NCBI RefSeq assembly: GCF_000218685.1
Contig: NW_006763294.1
Location: 2,923,768 to 2,987,767, forward strand
Length of the DNA: 64,000 bases
DNA from: Serpula lacrymans var. lacrymans S7.9
Lineage: Eukaryota > Basidiomycota > Agaricomycetes > Boletales > Serpulaceae
Direction: 5' to 3'
Shown here: positions 50,717 to 61,062 of the stretch, piece by piece
Layout of the letters: every line of letters begins with the position of its first letter
Position numbering within the stretch: the stretch's first letter is position 1
Made by a program: the position numbers and the translations under genes
Notes under the pieces: generated by a model
Seen by the model: only the letters and a program-made list of their open reading frames with translations
Told to the model about the DNA's origin: nothing
The model's database searches: none

Positions 50717-51600
50717 AAACCCTCGTCTTCTAATTCTTTCATCGCCTCAGCTCTTTGGTCTTCTCCCAACTCCTTCCACATCCTCATGATGTTTTGGACC
50801 TTGTCTTCTTCTACCACTGTCTTGACGTCATCTTCAGTTTCGGTTTGACGTACCTTTCTTTTGGGAGTCTTTCCTTTGTTCCTGCAATTCCTCCCGATGT
50901 GTCCTTTTTCGTTGCATATGAAGCACCTTCCTTCCTTCCTCCTGGTTTCTTCTTCGTCTTTGGTCAGCCTTTTCACGCTGGTGGATGGTCCACTTTTGCG
51001 ATTTTTGTCGTACTGTCTTTCTTTGTTTCTGGTCCCCCACGTTCCTTCCGAGATGGCGTTTGCACTGATCCAGTTGGCATCTAGGTTGGCCACCGTGTTC
51101 ATCCAGTCTTCAATGGTGACCAGTTCCTTTCCGGTGAGTGCTCCGCGGAGGAGGGGGGGTCGGATTGCTTTTTGATAAACCATGATCATGGCTTTGTTGT
51201 TGATGCCGCTTTTCCCGGCATCTAGCATAAACCTCGAGTTGAATGCCACTGCATTTTCTCCTGGTTCCATCCTCATTTTCATCAAGGCGGCCGAAGCCGT
51301 TCCTTTGACATTTGCTGTTCTGAAACTGGCTGTGAATGTTTTCATAAATTCTGCCCATGTGGGGTAGGCGTTCTTGTCTTTGTATTCGGTCATCTTGGCT
51401 TCACTCCATGAGGCGGCGGTTCCGTCCTTCATGTAGCTGAGAGCTACGTACACCTTTTTCTTGTCCGAGGTATAAATGGTGTCGTTGATGTCAAAGTGTA
51501 AGTCAGTGGACGATATCCATCTTTGGGCCTTGTCTGGAGTCCCATCAAAGTCGTCGATTTTCCCAATCATAGTGGGTTTGGGTGTCGTAGCGTTTGACAT
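50713..51600 (-). CDS. Retrotransposon Gag
   Basis: 295 residues from ATG 51600 (MSNATTPKPTMIGKIDDFDG) to TGA at 50713-50715. The first 170 residues have the layout of a Ty3-type capsid (YVALSYMKDGTAASWSEAKM, TWAEFMKTFTASFRTANVKG). A basic linker is followed by one zinc knuckle, CFICNEKGHIGRNC (226-239), and an acidic C-terminus. The frame is intact, so this copy could still make capsid. The same frame stays open upstream for about 135 codons (to about 52014) without an ATG. Confidence 0.92.
   Translation of the reverse strand: MSNATTPKPTMIGKIDDFDGTPDKAQRWISSTDLHFDINDTIYTSDKKKVYVALSYMKDGTAASWSEAKMTEYKDKNAYPTWAEFMKTFTASFRTANVKGTASAALMKMRMEPGENAVAFNSRFMLDAGKSGINNKAMIMVYQKAIRPPLLRGALTGKELVTIEDWMNTVANLDANWISANAISEGTWGTRNKERQYDKNRKSGPSTSVKRLTKDEEETRRKEGRCFICNEKGHIGRNCRNKGKTPKRKVRQTETEDDVKTVVEEDKVQNIMRMWKELGEDQRAEAMKELEDEGF
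50716..50722 (-). promoter_or_regulatory. -1 ribosomal frameshift site at the gag/pol junction
   Basis: On the minus strand G-GGT-TTT-TGA: the heptamer GGGTTTT sits in the gag frame and directly precedes the gag stop. Slipping back by one base continues TTG-AAA-CGA into pol. This has the X-XXY-YYZ form of known -1 sites. Confidence 0.7.
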
Positions 51601-52037
51601 GGTGTAGGTAGGTGGGGTAGGAGATGGGTTGGGTGCGGTGGGGAGTATCTGTGGTGTGGGAAGGTGTATTGGTTCACCTTCTGCTGCGTATTCTTCGAAG
51701 TCGTCTTCGTTGTAGATGTTTTCTGTGGTTACTGGAGGATCGTGTTGTGTTCTGGGGATTAGTTGTGGATGACTTTCCGCGTAGAACTGTAGCCAACATG
51801 TTCTGGCTTCGTAGAATGCGTCTGCCTGTTCTCTGGTGTGGAGTCGGGTGATGTCTGGTTGAGGGAAGGGGGGTGGTGCTGCTATCCTTCCTTGTCTGGA
51901 CGATGTCGGGGGTGTTGCTGTCTGTGTCTGTAAATCGTCTGAGCTTCTTCCTGCTCTCTGAGATCTGGTTCTTGGTCGTTGCGACGTATTGTCGGCTTTT
52001 TCTTCCCAAACCTAAATAGGTGGGACTTCTGGTATGG

Positions 52038-52048
52038 AATACGATTCT
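52038..52048 (-). other. Self-priming primer-binding site
   Basis: AGAATCGTATT (minus strand) begins two bases after the 5' LTR. It is the exact reverse complement of AATACGATTCT inside the LTR (52227-52237). That LTR segment lies about 34 bases after a TATAAATA box, so it is the likely 5' end of the transcript. This matches the Tf1/sushi mode, in which the first 11 nt of the mRNA fold back as primer. Confidence 0.75.
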
Positions 52049-52050
52049 TT

Positions 52051-52466
52051 TGTTACGCACAAAGTGCTTAACAAAGTCTGAGGGTTCGTCGGGTTTGTTC
52101 AAAGAGACTTATCCGAAGACAAGTTCGAGGATGTAATTCTGAATAGAGGGATTCCAATGGTTGTTGGTCTTCTTCCGTATGGAAGTCTGATCTTGGAAGT
52201 TCTAGCTTTGTAAGCGTGAACTGCGTAGAATCGTATTGGAGAATACTACTACTGTTACAAGCGTATTTATAGAGAAGTAAGTCGGCGATAGGAGTTACGT
52301 CCTATCTAGGGTAGGTCTGTCCGTTGAGGACTGAGTACTATACAAGGTAATAGAAATGCGAGAGGAGCGGAAGTGTATGTGAGGGATGTGAGTCATCGGT
52401 CCGATGGTATAACCGATGAGTAAAGAGAAATGAGTAGTCCGTAATATAGATAGACAAATCGTAACA
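52051..52466 (-). repeat. 5' LTR
   Basis: 416 bp, TGTTACG…CGTAACA, element promoter. TATAAATA at 52264-52271 (minus) predicts a transcript start near 52237, which divides the LTR into U3 of about 229 bp and R-U5 of about 187 bp. Confidence 0.95.
52264..52271 (-). promoter_or_regulatory. LTR TATA box
   Basis: TATAAATA on the minus strand, present in both LTRs. It lies 34 bases before the segment complementary to the priming site. Confidence 0.6.
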
Positions 52467-52471
52467 CTTTG
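52467..52471. repeat. Target-site duplication, copy 2
   Basis: CTTTG, identical to 47058-47062 on the far side of the element. Confidence 0.9.
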
Positions 52472-53336
52472 CCTCCTAGAACAGTGGGTGCTCTGGTTGT
52501 TCATGGGGTGGTATATATGAGGATCCTTCAAAGTAAAACCCAGTGGTGTATGAGTGTGGGTTTTGAGGAGGAGGGATAGTTGAACTTATAGAAAGATAGG
52601 GGGTTTGTGACGAGTATAGACGAGCACTACCTTGCTAATCGTAGCACAAGGTAGGTTTGAGAACGACAATATGATAAGGTTCCCAGTGATAGCAGGCTCC
52701 TGACGCACAAACTGTAGTGCTCAGAAGGACTCTAATCGAAGGGGATGACAATCACTTTCAAAAAGTGACGAGTGACGATGACAGCAGTTAACAGTGGTAG
52801 AAGTGGGAAGTGTTGTGACCACACTGGATCACAAGTAGTAGAGTAGTGAACTTGAGAGTAGAGAAGAAGTCTGGATTGGATTTCTTGTTCCTTCTTTTAC
52901 AAGGTAAAATACAGGGGTTTATATAGTAAAAGAAAAGTAGGCTATGCACAGTATAGCTGTGCAAAAAGAATGAGAAAGAATATGAAGGAAGGAATGTACG
53001 CTGATGAATCCTGCGTAGGTAGTACAGGATAAGATTGTCAAAAAAAGGAAAAGAAAGGGATAGAAGAATAAATGCTGTGAGTAATGTCACAGGTTTGTAC
53101 AGCCATAAAGTAAAGTCCAATAGCAAAAAGAGAGCAGGAAAATCATGATGTCATGGGAAGATGCAGTAAAAAAAGGGCAAGGCAAAACACTATCAGTATC
53201 AACACAGTTCCTTTATTATCAGTCAGACATTCTAAAAAAATATGTGTCCATAAAAATGATTCAAAAATCAAAAATAATCGCACTGTAAATGAATGTTCTG
53301 CTGAAGAAAAAGAAACTGGAGCCACCGGTCCACCAC
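52472..53336. other. Repeat-like noncoding stretch
   Basis: A/G-rich sequence with no supportable gene. A segment from about 52814 (TGTTGTGACC) to about 53205 (…TATCAACA) has TG…CA ends and a TATATA-containing middle like a solo LTR, but I find no flanking target duplication. Confidence 0.35.
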
Positions 53337-54074
53337 CTAGTCCAAATCCGACAGTTCCATGGCCTTACCAATGGACTGGTTGTGTTGGACCACCTGATCA
53401 AATGAGGGAGGGAGAGGAGTAGTTCCAATTTGGAACAAGTGAGTCCCAGGCAGCGTGTGGTAGGTGTAGCTGTAGCAAAGACGATGGACAAAAGATAAGT
53501 GTACCCAAGTGAATGGGACAGCAATGAACATGGGCGACGCAAGGGGATGAACCTTCTCCAGCTCAAAAACTACCCACCCATGCTCCAACCAGGCAAGACG
53601 AGCGACCGATGTTTTGATAGTATATGATGGTAGATCGACGTCATGAAGATGGACCTGTTGCCCTATTTGAACCGGCCGCCGGGGCTTTGCTGATATCAGC
53701 AGTGGCACGTGGTAGTCAACGGATCGGCGACGGAAGCGGATAGGAAGTGGTGACATCAGAAATGGTGGGGGTGCAAATAAAATGAGGAGGAGGAGGGTGG
53801 AGGTGACGGAAAAGTGGATTAGAATGGGGATCCAGAAACGACTGTCAGGTGAGAATAAAAAGGAGAGGAAGGGGCCCATGGTGGGGCTAGGCAAAGGAAG
53901 GGGAGTAAGGGAAACGACAAAAGCGAGGGCGCAATGCAATGTGTAGCCAGTGGCGACGCGAAAATTTGCCGAAATGCCGAGACGCGGAAAGTACCGAATG
54001 GAAAAGCAAAGGTGAGCGTGACTGGATTGCCTAATAGAGGTGGTGCTGATCAGCCACAAGTTCAAAACAGGCAA
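53337..54074 (-). CDS. Hypothetical ORF, single exon
   Basis: 245 codons open without interruption on the minus strand, starting MPVLNLWLISTTSIRQ. An inner ATG gives MGPFLSFLFSPDSRFWIPIL followed by a strongly hydrophobic segment (LIHFSVTSTLLLLILFAPPP). The second half is soluble-looking (HDVDLPSYTIKTSVARLAWL). I recognise no family. The surroundings are repeat-rich, so it may be part of an unrecognised mobile element or a chance frame. Confidence 0.3.
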   Translation of the reverse strand: MPVLNLWLISTTSIRQSSHAHLCFSIRYFPRLGISANFRVATGYTLHCALAFVVSLTPLPLPSPTMGPFLSFLFSPDSRFWIPILIHFSVTSTLLLLILFAPPPFLMSPLPIRFRRRSVDYHVPLLISAKPRRPVQIGQQVHLHDVDLPSYTIKTSVARLAWLEHGWVVFELEKVHPLASPMFIAVPFTWVHLSFVHRLCYSYTYHTLPGTHLFQIGTTPLPPSFDQVVQHNQSIGKAMELSDLD

Positions 54075-54204
54075 TATTAATTACTATTCCACGTGGCACT
54101 GTGCCTGTGTGGCGCAAAGGCGAGTCTTTTTGAATATTCGCTTTGTTATTGACACCTGTCCATGCTACCAATCAACTTTGGTGCATGACATCGGTAACTT
54201 CCTC
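54075..54204. other. Short spacer before the tandem repeat
   Basis: Nothing recognisable seen. Confidence 0.3.
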
Positions 54205-54436
54205 GCCGTTCTGTTCTCTGACTGCGTGAATTTGCGGTTCAATGTGGGATGTCATTGGACATCGGCTTCATCTCGTCTGACGCCGTTCTGTTCCCTAACT
54301 GCGTGAGTTTGCGGTTTGATGTAGGATGTCATTGGACGTCGGCTTCATCTTGCCTGACGTCGTTCTGTTCGCTGACCACGTGAGTTTGCGGTTCGGTGTG
54401 GGATGTCATTGAATGTCGGTTTTCATCTCGTCTGAC
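54205..54436. repeat. Tandem repeat, three copies of 77 bp
   Basis: Copies start at 54205, 54282 and 54359. Each runs G(C/T)CGTTCTGTT… through GTGAGTTTGCGGTT and GGATGTCATTG to TCATCT(C/T)G(T/C)CTGAC, with about 10-15% divergence between copies. No coding function seen. Confidence 0.9.
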
Positions 54437-55170
54437 GTCCCGACTTAAGGAAAGGAAAATTGGCACAGACGTGCAGTAATTCGCCAGACTTTTCCCAGTC
54501 CGCAATTTCCCGATCCAGAAACCCCGCACTTGTCTGAGTCTAATGAAAAGTTGAACTTCATGATGAACGCATAGGGCCGCCTACTATCAGTACTGCCTAC
54601 AACGTTTGCTTATCATCTTAGCTTGTACCTTTTAGTCTTGAATCACGTCGTGCATTCAGTAATTTCTTACTATTCTTGTCCTCAGTTCCAGAGGGATTTC
54701 GAAAACATCCTCATTGTCCATCTAGAACTTGAAGAGTCCCCACTATGCATAATGCATATAGTGTGGATAGGTGTGCAGTCTGCTTCGGTCACATCTATTT
54801 ACGTTTTTTTTTTGTCAGAAAGGACTCATAGAACAAGCTTTCAGAATAAGGCGTAGCTAGAGTGCCTAACTTTTCATTAATAGCGTATCACCTGGCGTTA
54901 ACGTCCTGGAAATTTGAAAAAAAAACCCCTTAGATAACCTATTGGTACTTATCTTTCTCAGTTATCAAGACCTGTGACCTTCTCACTTATTCCGTGACTA
55001 AAGATATCTTCGTATGTTTTTAAGCAAAACATCCGCTTGTAGTAACATATCCACAAGAATATCTGTGTTATCTTTGCGGAACCGCAAGTTGTGCCTTATC
55101 AAGCGTCATTATGAGTACGTCTGTATCAAGTCGGTACCACCAACCTTGCGACTAGCTCATAATCGTTTTA
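54437..55170. other. Spacer, DUR3 promoter
   Basis: No gene supported. A/T-rich; includes the upstream region of the urea transporter with several GATA-core sequences (for example TTATC and GATA around 54950-55100). These could bind nitrogen-regulatory GATA factors, but such short motifs are common by chance. Confidence 0.35.
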
Positions 55171-57661
55171 ATGGCCAGCTCTGAAGGAGCACAAGTCCTC
55201 TCCCTGGCCATTGGCTATGTTGTTGTCCTTGGAATCGGTTTTTTTTTTGCTGTGATTATGATGGCCCTTTCCACTCTGCAGCACCGCTACACCAGCTACA
55301 AACTCGCGACACCCGAAGAATTTAATACTGCTTCCCGTGCCGTCAAACCTGGCTTGATAGCATCCGGAATCATTTCTGCTTGGACCTGGGCAGCAACGCT
55401 GCTGCAGAGCTCGACAGTGACATATGAGTATGGCATCTCAGGGGGCTATTTCTACGCAGCAGGAGCAACGCTTCAAATCTTCTTGATGGCCATTCTTGCT
55501 GTACGAGTAAAGATGATTGCGCCTTATTGCCATACCTACCTCGAGATTGTTCATGCTCGTTATGGGAATCTAGCCCATTTTGTCTTTGCATCGTTTGCTT
55601 TAACTACAAACCTCATCGCGTCAAGTATGCTACTTGTGGGTGGGAGCGCCGTCGTCAATGCCTTCACTGGAATGAATATTTACGAAGCCAATTTTCTTAT
55701 CCCTCTTGGGGTGGTCGCCTATGTAGTTCTTGGCGGTCTTCGGGCGACATTTCTTTGTAAGTGTTTACTCTTACACTTTTAAAAGTAATTTAATTGTCTC
55801 ATAGGTGATTATACACACACCTGCATTCTTATGATCGTCATCTTTTATTTTTTCTTCTACACGTACACAGAGGCGCATTTAGTCGGTGGCCTAGACGGCA
55901 TGTATGAACTTCTCCAGCGTGCCAGTGTAGATCGGCCAGTGGCAGGAAACCAGAATGGCTCCTTCTTAACAATGAAATCTAACTGTGAGCATCTTCCCTT
56001 TCCCACCGAAAGATGGATAATTTCATCCTTCTAGATGGTCTTGTATTCATGATTATCCAGATCACTAGCTCATTCGGCAATTGTATGTTAGACCAAGTAA
56101 GTGTTGAATGCATTATATTCTTGAATATCAATATCAAAATTGTGCCAGGGATACTGGCAACGCGCCATAGCGTCCAAGGCTGAAACAGCTGTACGTGCGT
56201 ATTTGATGGGTGGCATTGCTTGGTTTGCTGTACCCATGACTTTCTCCACGAGCATGGGGTTGGCCGCCGTAGCCTTAACGAACAGTGAGCAGTAATGTAT
56301 ATGACGAATTCAGACAGTAAATGATACCACACAAAGGTCCGACTTTCCCATATCCTGGCGGTCTTTCCACTGCCCAGATCAACGCTGGACTTGCTGCTCC
56401 TGCCGGAGTAGTCAGTTTACTTGGTAAAGAAGGTGCAGTTGCTATGGTCAGTGTGGTTCTTATTCGCATGCAATATCTGAATGTAATAGTGATTGTAGTT
56501 GATCCTCCTGTTCATGGCAGTGACCTCTGCAGCATCCTCCGAAATGATAGCGACATCATCCATCCTGACGTTTGACATCTACCAAATCCATTTCAAGCCG
56601 GACGTACGCATACATTTCACTTGCTTGAGCCAGCCAATATAACAACTCGTTTACTAGGCATCCCCTGAGTCTCTGATACGAATCTCGCATATCATGGTGT
56701 GTGTTTGGGCCATAGTTATGTCATGCACCGCTTGCCTATGGAACGGCATCGGCCTTTCGCTTAACTGGCTCTTCCTGTTCATCGGCACCATCACCACAGG
56801 TGCTGTAGGCCCCGTAGTTCTAACTGTTATATGGCGAAAACAGACTTGCGCTGCAGCAGTTAGTGGAGCCCTGGGTGGTCTCAGCATTGGTCTGTCATGC
56901 TGGCTTCTTGTTGCTAAGATGTATTTTGGCGCTTTGACCATAGAAACGACTGGTCTGTGCCGTTTTTTGTTGTCGTGATCATGCAATCACTCATTAGATG
57001 GATTTTGGCAGGTGAACCATACTCGATGCTAGCGGGAAATTTAGGCTCGTTTTGTTCGGGACCGATCATTTCAATCGTCGTGACGCTGTTCAAGCCAGAC
57101 AATAGATTCAATTGGTCAGAAACTCGAAAAATTAATCCCGGAGGTCGCACATTGGCTCGAGGGGTTATGTCGGACACTCTCACTTTACACCATGTTAATG
57201 GCATCCCGTCCCCTACACATCATGATCAAGACTCTGAAAGAAAAGAACAGGTACCTGCTGAAACTCAAACCTTGCCTGTCAGCGATGAGGCATCGGAGAG
57301 TACTGAGTTAGAGGATTATGCTGTACTCGAAGGTTCCTTGAAAGTAGCCATTTTGGCTGCCCTCACTATGTCCTTCATCATCATTTTCGTGAGTTAAGTT
57401 TGCTGTTCCTTGAGAAATCTAATTGGCTCTTTTCTTCCATAGCTAATTCCCATCCCGATGTTCCTGTCGCGCTACATTTTTTCCCTCTATTTTTTCAAAG
57501 CCTGGGTCATTATATCTGTAGTATGGCTCTTTCTCGCCGCCAGCATCACCTCTATTCTCCCTCTTTGGGAAAGCCGAAAAGCAATGGTAGACATCTGTAA
57601 AGGGCTCATCAAAGACATCGTGGGTCATAAGAACGAGAGAAAGAATATGAATATTCCTTGA
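55171..57661 (+). CDS. DUR3: Urea/polyamine transporter, sodium:solute symporter family
   Basis: Starts MASSEGAQVLSLAIGYVVVL. About nine exons encode roughly 660 residues with some 15 helices. Diagnostic stretches: EEFNTASRAVKPGLIASGII, SAWTWAATLLQSSTVTYEYG, ISGGYFYAAGATLQIFLMA, HTYLEIVHARYGNLAHFVFA, YVVLGGLRATFLCDYTHTC, LDQGYWQRAIASKAETAVRA, YLMGGIAWFAVPMTFSTSMG, AVTSAASSEMIATSSILTFD, IYQIHFKPDASPESLIRISH. These match fungal DUR3, a high-affinity urea importer at the plasma membrane. All splices restore frame. It stops at TGA 57659-57661, 80 bp from the convergent PTPA gene. Regulation by nitrogen supply is expected from the family. Confidence 0.94.
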
Positions 57662-57742
57662 GACAAGGTCACGATAACAAAAATGTACAGTATATTGCTG
57701 TGATAAACTAGAAATAAGAACTATGCTGTTTGGTCCTTCTCA

Positions 57743-59328
57743 TTAATCGAATGGTACGGGTCGAATTCCAGGGCCTGTAAGCCTGGTCCCAGGCTGACCC
57801 TTCTCCTGCTCCGCCCTAGCTGCAGCGAACGCACTTGGTACCGGTATACCACAACAATCGCCCCATCCGCTTTTAGCCTCCAGTTCGGAGTGGGCGTGTG
57901 CATGCCCCCAGTGGGGGTCTTCAGGATTGATGGCGTTAAATACATTTGAGGGTCCATCGTATGGAAGAATAGAACCAAAAAGGAAATGCTGGATTACAGG
58001 CAGCTTGCCCAGTACTTCAGCCAAATACATCTTGATCATGCCCGAGTTTACTTTTTCCCAAGTCTTCACCTGGTAAGAATTAATTGGCTGATTGAGGGAT
58101 ATCATGTAGCCTACACTCACCGCTGAGATATCATCTAACATGGGAGAGTGCCATCGCAACGATGCTGTTTTGATCTGAAATAAAAACAGTCAGTGCGAGG
58201 AAACAACTTTTATAAAATTCCATAAAAGCTGCCAACCGAGTTGATAAATTTGATACAAGAGAAGTACATATAATTCTTCGACAACTCGTCAACAATCTCC
58301 GCATCATGTATGGCTTTCGGCCTAACGAACTTGTGCCCTAAAGGAGGAGGATGTACTTAATTATCAGGGTAATGACCTTGTAAACTCTGCCTACCTCGAA
58401 GTTGAGCTGAGCCGAACAAGAAGGGCAGGAAGTGATAGTCATCCAGGCCCCAGACCCCATGTGAGCCGGCAGGTTCAAGCCAATAAGTGGACTGGAGAAT
58501 CCTCATTATCTCCAGATATCTGCAACGTAACATAATTTTAGTCCAATCCGATGACTTTCTGCTATATCGCTTACCTCCAAAATACTTTGATTACAAGTGC
58601 AATGTGATCCCTTTCCTCGACAACTTTGAGACGTTCAAGACAAATCCTATAACAGCGTGTCAGTAAACACGTAAGAGATAGCTCGATATTGCGAGATATA
58701 CAGCCAACACAGAAAGTTCAGCTCCATGCCACTGCCATAGTCGATGCGGGTGCGATTTCCCCATGCTTCGATAAGATAACCGGATACTTCTGGGATGTCT
58801 TGGCTGGGAAGGTTTGGCAAGTTTTCGTGCATTGAAGGGGCTAACTACCAGATGCATTTACTTCAGTTATGCTGCGAATCGAGCATATTAGAAGGCATAC
58901 ATCCTGTACTTTGTCGTAGAAAGTCCTAAACGCAGGATTGCCGAATCTCGAGGCCTTATTCTCGACAGGGGGCGTGTCATTGGCTATTTTCTCGATCTGA
59001 TCCAGTAAATGTATCACTGCTTTTACACCCTGCTCTTCCGAAACCAATCAATTCACAACGGAAGTGTCAATTGTGAACGATCAGCGACAGAAACCGGTGA
59101 ACAACGCACAGGAGATTCTGAGCACTGATCAGTGAGCTTTGCGCCTACGACAGCCTCATTGAGTGTTTCTATGTAAGAAACGATAGCTTTGTGCGTGTCT
59201 GAGGACTGGAATGCTGCTAGTTGGTTTGGGACTAATATGTGCTTTCGAAGGACATGTGTAGATTCTCCTTGGTTCTGTAGTACTTGATCCCTATTTGAAG
59301 TATCGGTACCTTCAGCATTGAGTGACAT
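57743..59328 (-). CDS. PP2A phosphatase activator / peptidyl-prolyl isomerase (PTPA, RRD family)
   Basis: Starts [15 protein letters not shown]. Eight or so exons. Core blocks: [30 protein letters not shown] then [86 protein letters not shown] and [20 protein letters not shown]. The tail [17 protein letters not shown] ends …PGIRPVPFD. This is the PTPA (yeast RRD1/RRD2) family, which activates PP2A-type phosphatases and has prolyl isomerase activity. I cannot assign RRD1 or RRD2. Intact. It shares a 235-bp divergent promoter with the SURF6 gene. Confidence 0.93.
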
Positions 59329-59563
59329 CTCGAGGTTCTTTTGTTTTTGTTTCAGTTCTGGTGTGAGATTGAGGATAACCTGTAGAATTTATGTTGTAGC
59401 TTTAACTTGTAGGGGCTTTCCCAAGGACCAGACCGAACTGCGCTCATTATTCAATTGATTGGTAAACCCTAACCCCGACCTCTGTCGTATTCCCCACCGT
59501 GGCTGCTACCTTTTGAAATTTCAAAGATTTTAGTAGACAATACTACAGCTACAGCCAACGCCC
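59329..59563. promoter_or_regulatory. Divergent promoter between PTPA and SURF6 genes
   Basis: 235 bp between two ATGs facing away. Contains AACCCTAACCCCGACC at about 59466, similar to ribosome-biogenesis-type elements or telomere-like repeats; no TATA box at a fitting place. Confidence 0.45.
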
Positions 59564-61062
59564 ATGCCAACCTCAGCGGACGTACTCAGGGTATCGCTAG
59601 AAGCCCACAATGATACGTTCGAGGCTTTATTGCGCCTGATCCCCCCCCAGTATTACCTCGTCAAGGATGGAGCGAACGACCAGGTGCGCATAGTCCGACT
59701 GTTTCCCTTCATTTTTGTTGAGAATGACCTCCCACAACTATTTTCAACGATTAGGTTCAGTCCAAGTACCACCAACACAGCAGAAAACAAAAGGCACCTA
59801 AGCAAGCTATCAAGGAAGCCTCGAAGAAGGCCAAACGCGATAAAGTATGCCTCTATTGTCTATCAGTCTCTACTCATTATACTTGCGATATCCTTCTCAT
59901 AAATCGTTTTTTAAAGCTTGATCCAGCAAACAACAAATCTATCGTTGATATCCAGAACGAAGAGGCCGCAAAACAATCGAGTACCGCCAAAGGCAAACGC
60001 AAAGCACCTGAGCCAGAATCCGACGAAGATGAAGAAGAATCCGACGACGACCGTGGGGCTTCTTCTGATGGAATGCAAGTCGACGCTACTATCGACACCG
60101 ATGAAGAAGGCACACCTGCCGGCACTGAAGACACCATCGTCCCAATGCCCACATCTGGTGGTATAACGTCGCTCAGGGAGAAACTCCACGCACGAATCGC
60201 TGAGCTGCGCCGTGGTGGTCCACGAAAAGAGGGCGAAGAGGCTGGGGATAGGGACGAATTGTTAGAGGAGCGGCGGCGACAGCGTGCAGCACTGCGTGAG
60301 CGACGCAGAAAGGAGACAAAAGAGCGGATTCGTTTGGAAGCTGAAAAGAAGGGCAAAGGCAAAAATAAAGATAAGGACAAGCGCGATCATGGCCCTTCGA
60401 CAAAGGTATCCACATCGTATTTTTTTCTCTTATCTGACACGAACTGACTTCTCTCTGCTACTTAGACCCAGCTTATTGTTCCAGATCCAACTGCAGGACA
60501 AGGTTCATCCCATGGCCCGCATTCAAACTTGACAAATATCGCTTTCTCCTCTCTTGCGGGATCATCGACCAGCAAGAAGGCCCAGCAGTTAAAAGTATCC
60601 TCCAATCCTACTCAGGCACTGGAACAGCTGGCAGCTCGTAAAGAAAAACTTGCCGCTCTACCCGAAGAGAAGCGCAAAATGATCGAAGAAAAGGACAAAT
60701 GGGCCAAGGCTGAGGCAAGGTTGGAGGGCGTAAAGGTAAAAGACGACGAAGGTCGACTGAAAAAGGCAGCTAAGAGGAAGGATAAGGAAAAAGTGAAGAG
60801 TAAGAAAGGCTGGTTAGTAATTTCAAGTCCAATCCTTATCTTCCACTGCTTATCTCTTTTTGATAGGGATGAGAGGAAGGAACAGCTTTCGGCTTCTATG
60901 GCTGCGAAACAAAAGAAGAGAGCGGATAATATTGCTACCCGTCACGAGCGAAGGAATGACAAGAAGAAAGGCGTCGGAAAGTCGAAGGGCAAAGCAAGAC
61001 CTGGGTTTGAAGGTAAATCATTTGGGAAGGGTAAAGGCAAAAGTGCGGGTAAAGGCAAATAG
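59564..61062 (+). CDS. SURF6: Surfeit locus protein 6 / RRP14, ribosome biogenesis
   Basis: Starts MPTSADVLRVSLEAHNDTFE then ALLRLIPPQYYLVKDGAND, typical of the RRP14 N-terminal domain. A Lys-rich acidic middle follows (DEDEEESDDDRGASSDGMQV), then the SURF6 core SLREKLHARIAELRRG, KTQLIVPDPTAG, NIAFSSLAGSSTSKKAQQLK, NPTQALEQLAARKEKLAALP and EEKRKMIEEKDKWAKAEARL. The C-terminus is Lys/Gly-rich (FEGKSFGKGKGKSAGKGK). About five exons. The protein acts in the nucleolus in early 60S/40S rRNA processing. Intact. Confidence 0.93.

Larger units (their letters stand above)
47063..52466 (-). mobile_element. Ty3/gypsy LTR retrotransposon, chromovirus / Tf1-sushi-like, defective
   Basis: 5.4-kb element read on the minus strand: 5' LTR (52051-52466), priming site, gag, -1 frameshift site, pol remnant, extra ORF, polypurine tract, 3' LTR (47063-47478). 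The LTRs are 416 bp, start TGTTACG, end CGTAACA, and differ at about four positions, so the insertion is fairly recent. The TSD is CTTTG. Reverse transcriptase and RNase H are absent by internal deletion, a catalytic integrase Asp is Asn, and the chromodomain has a stop. The copy must be non-autonomous and probably moved using proteins of an intact relative. Confidence 0.95.

Noticed and set aside
52814..53205. Possible solo LTR with TGTTG…CAACA ends
   Set aside because: No target-site duplication at its edges, and no second copy in the window to compare; kept only as a remark on the noncoding stretch.
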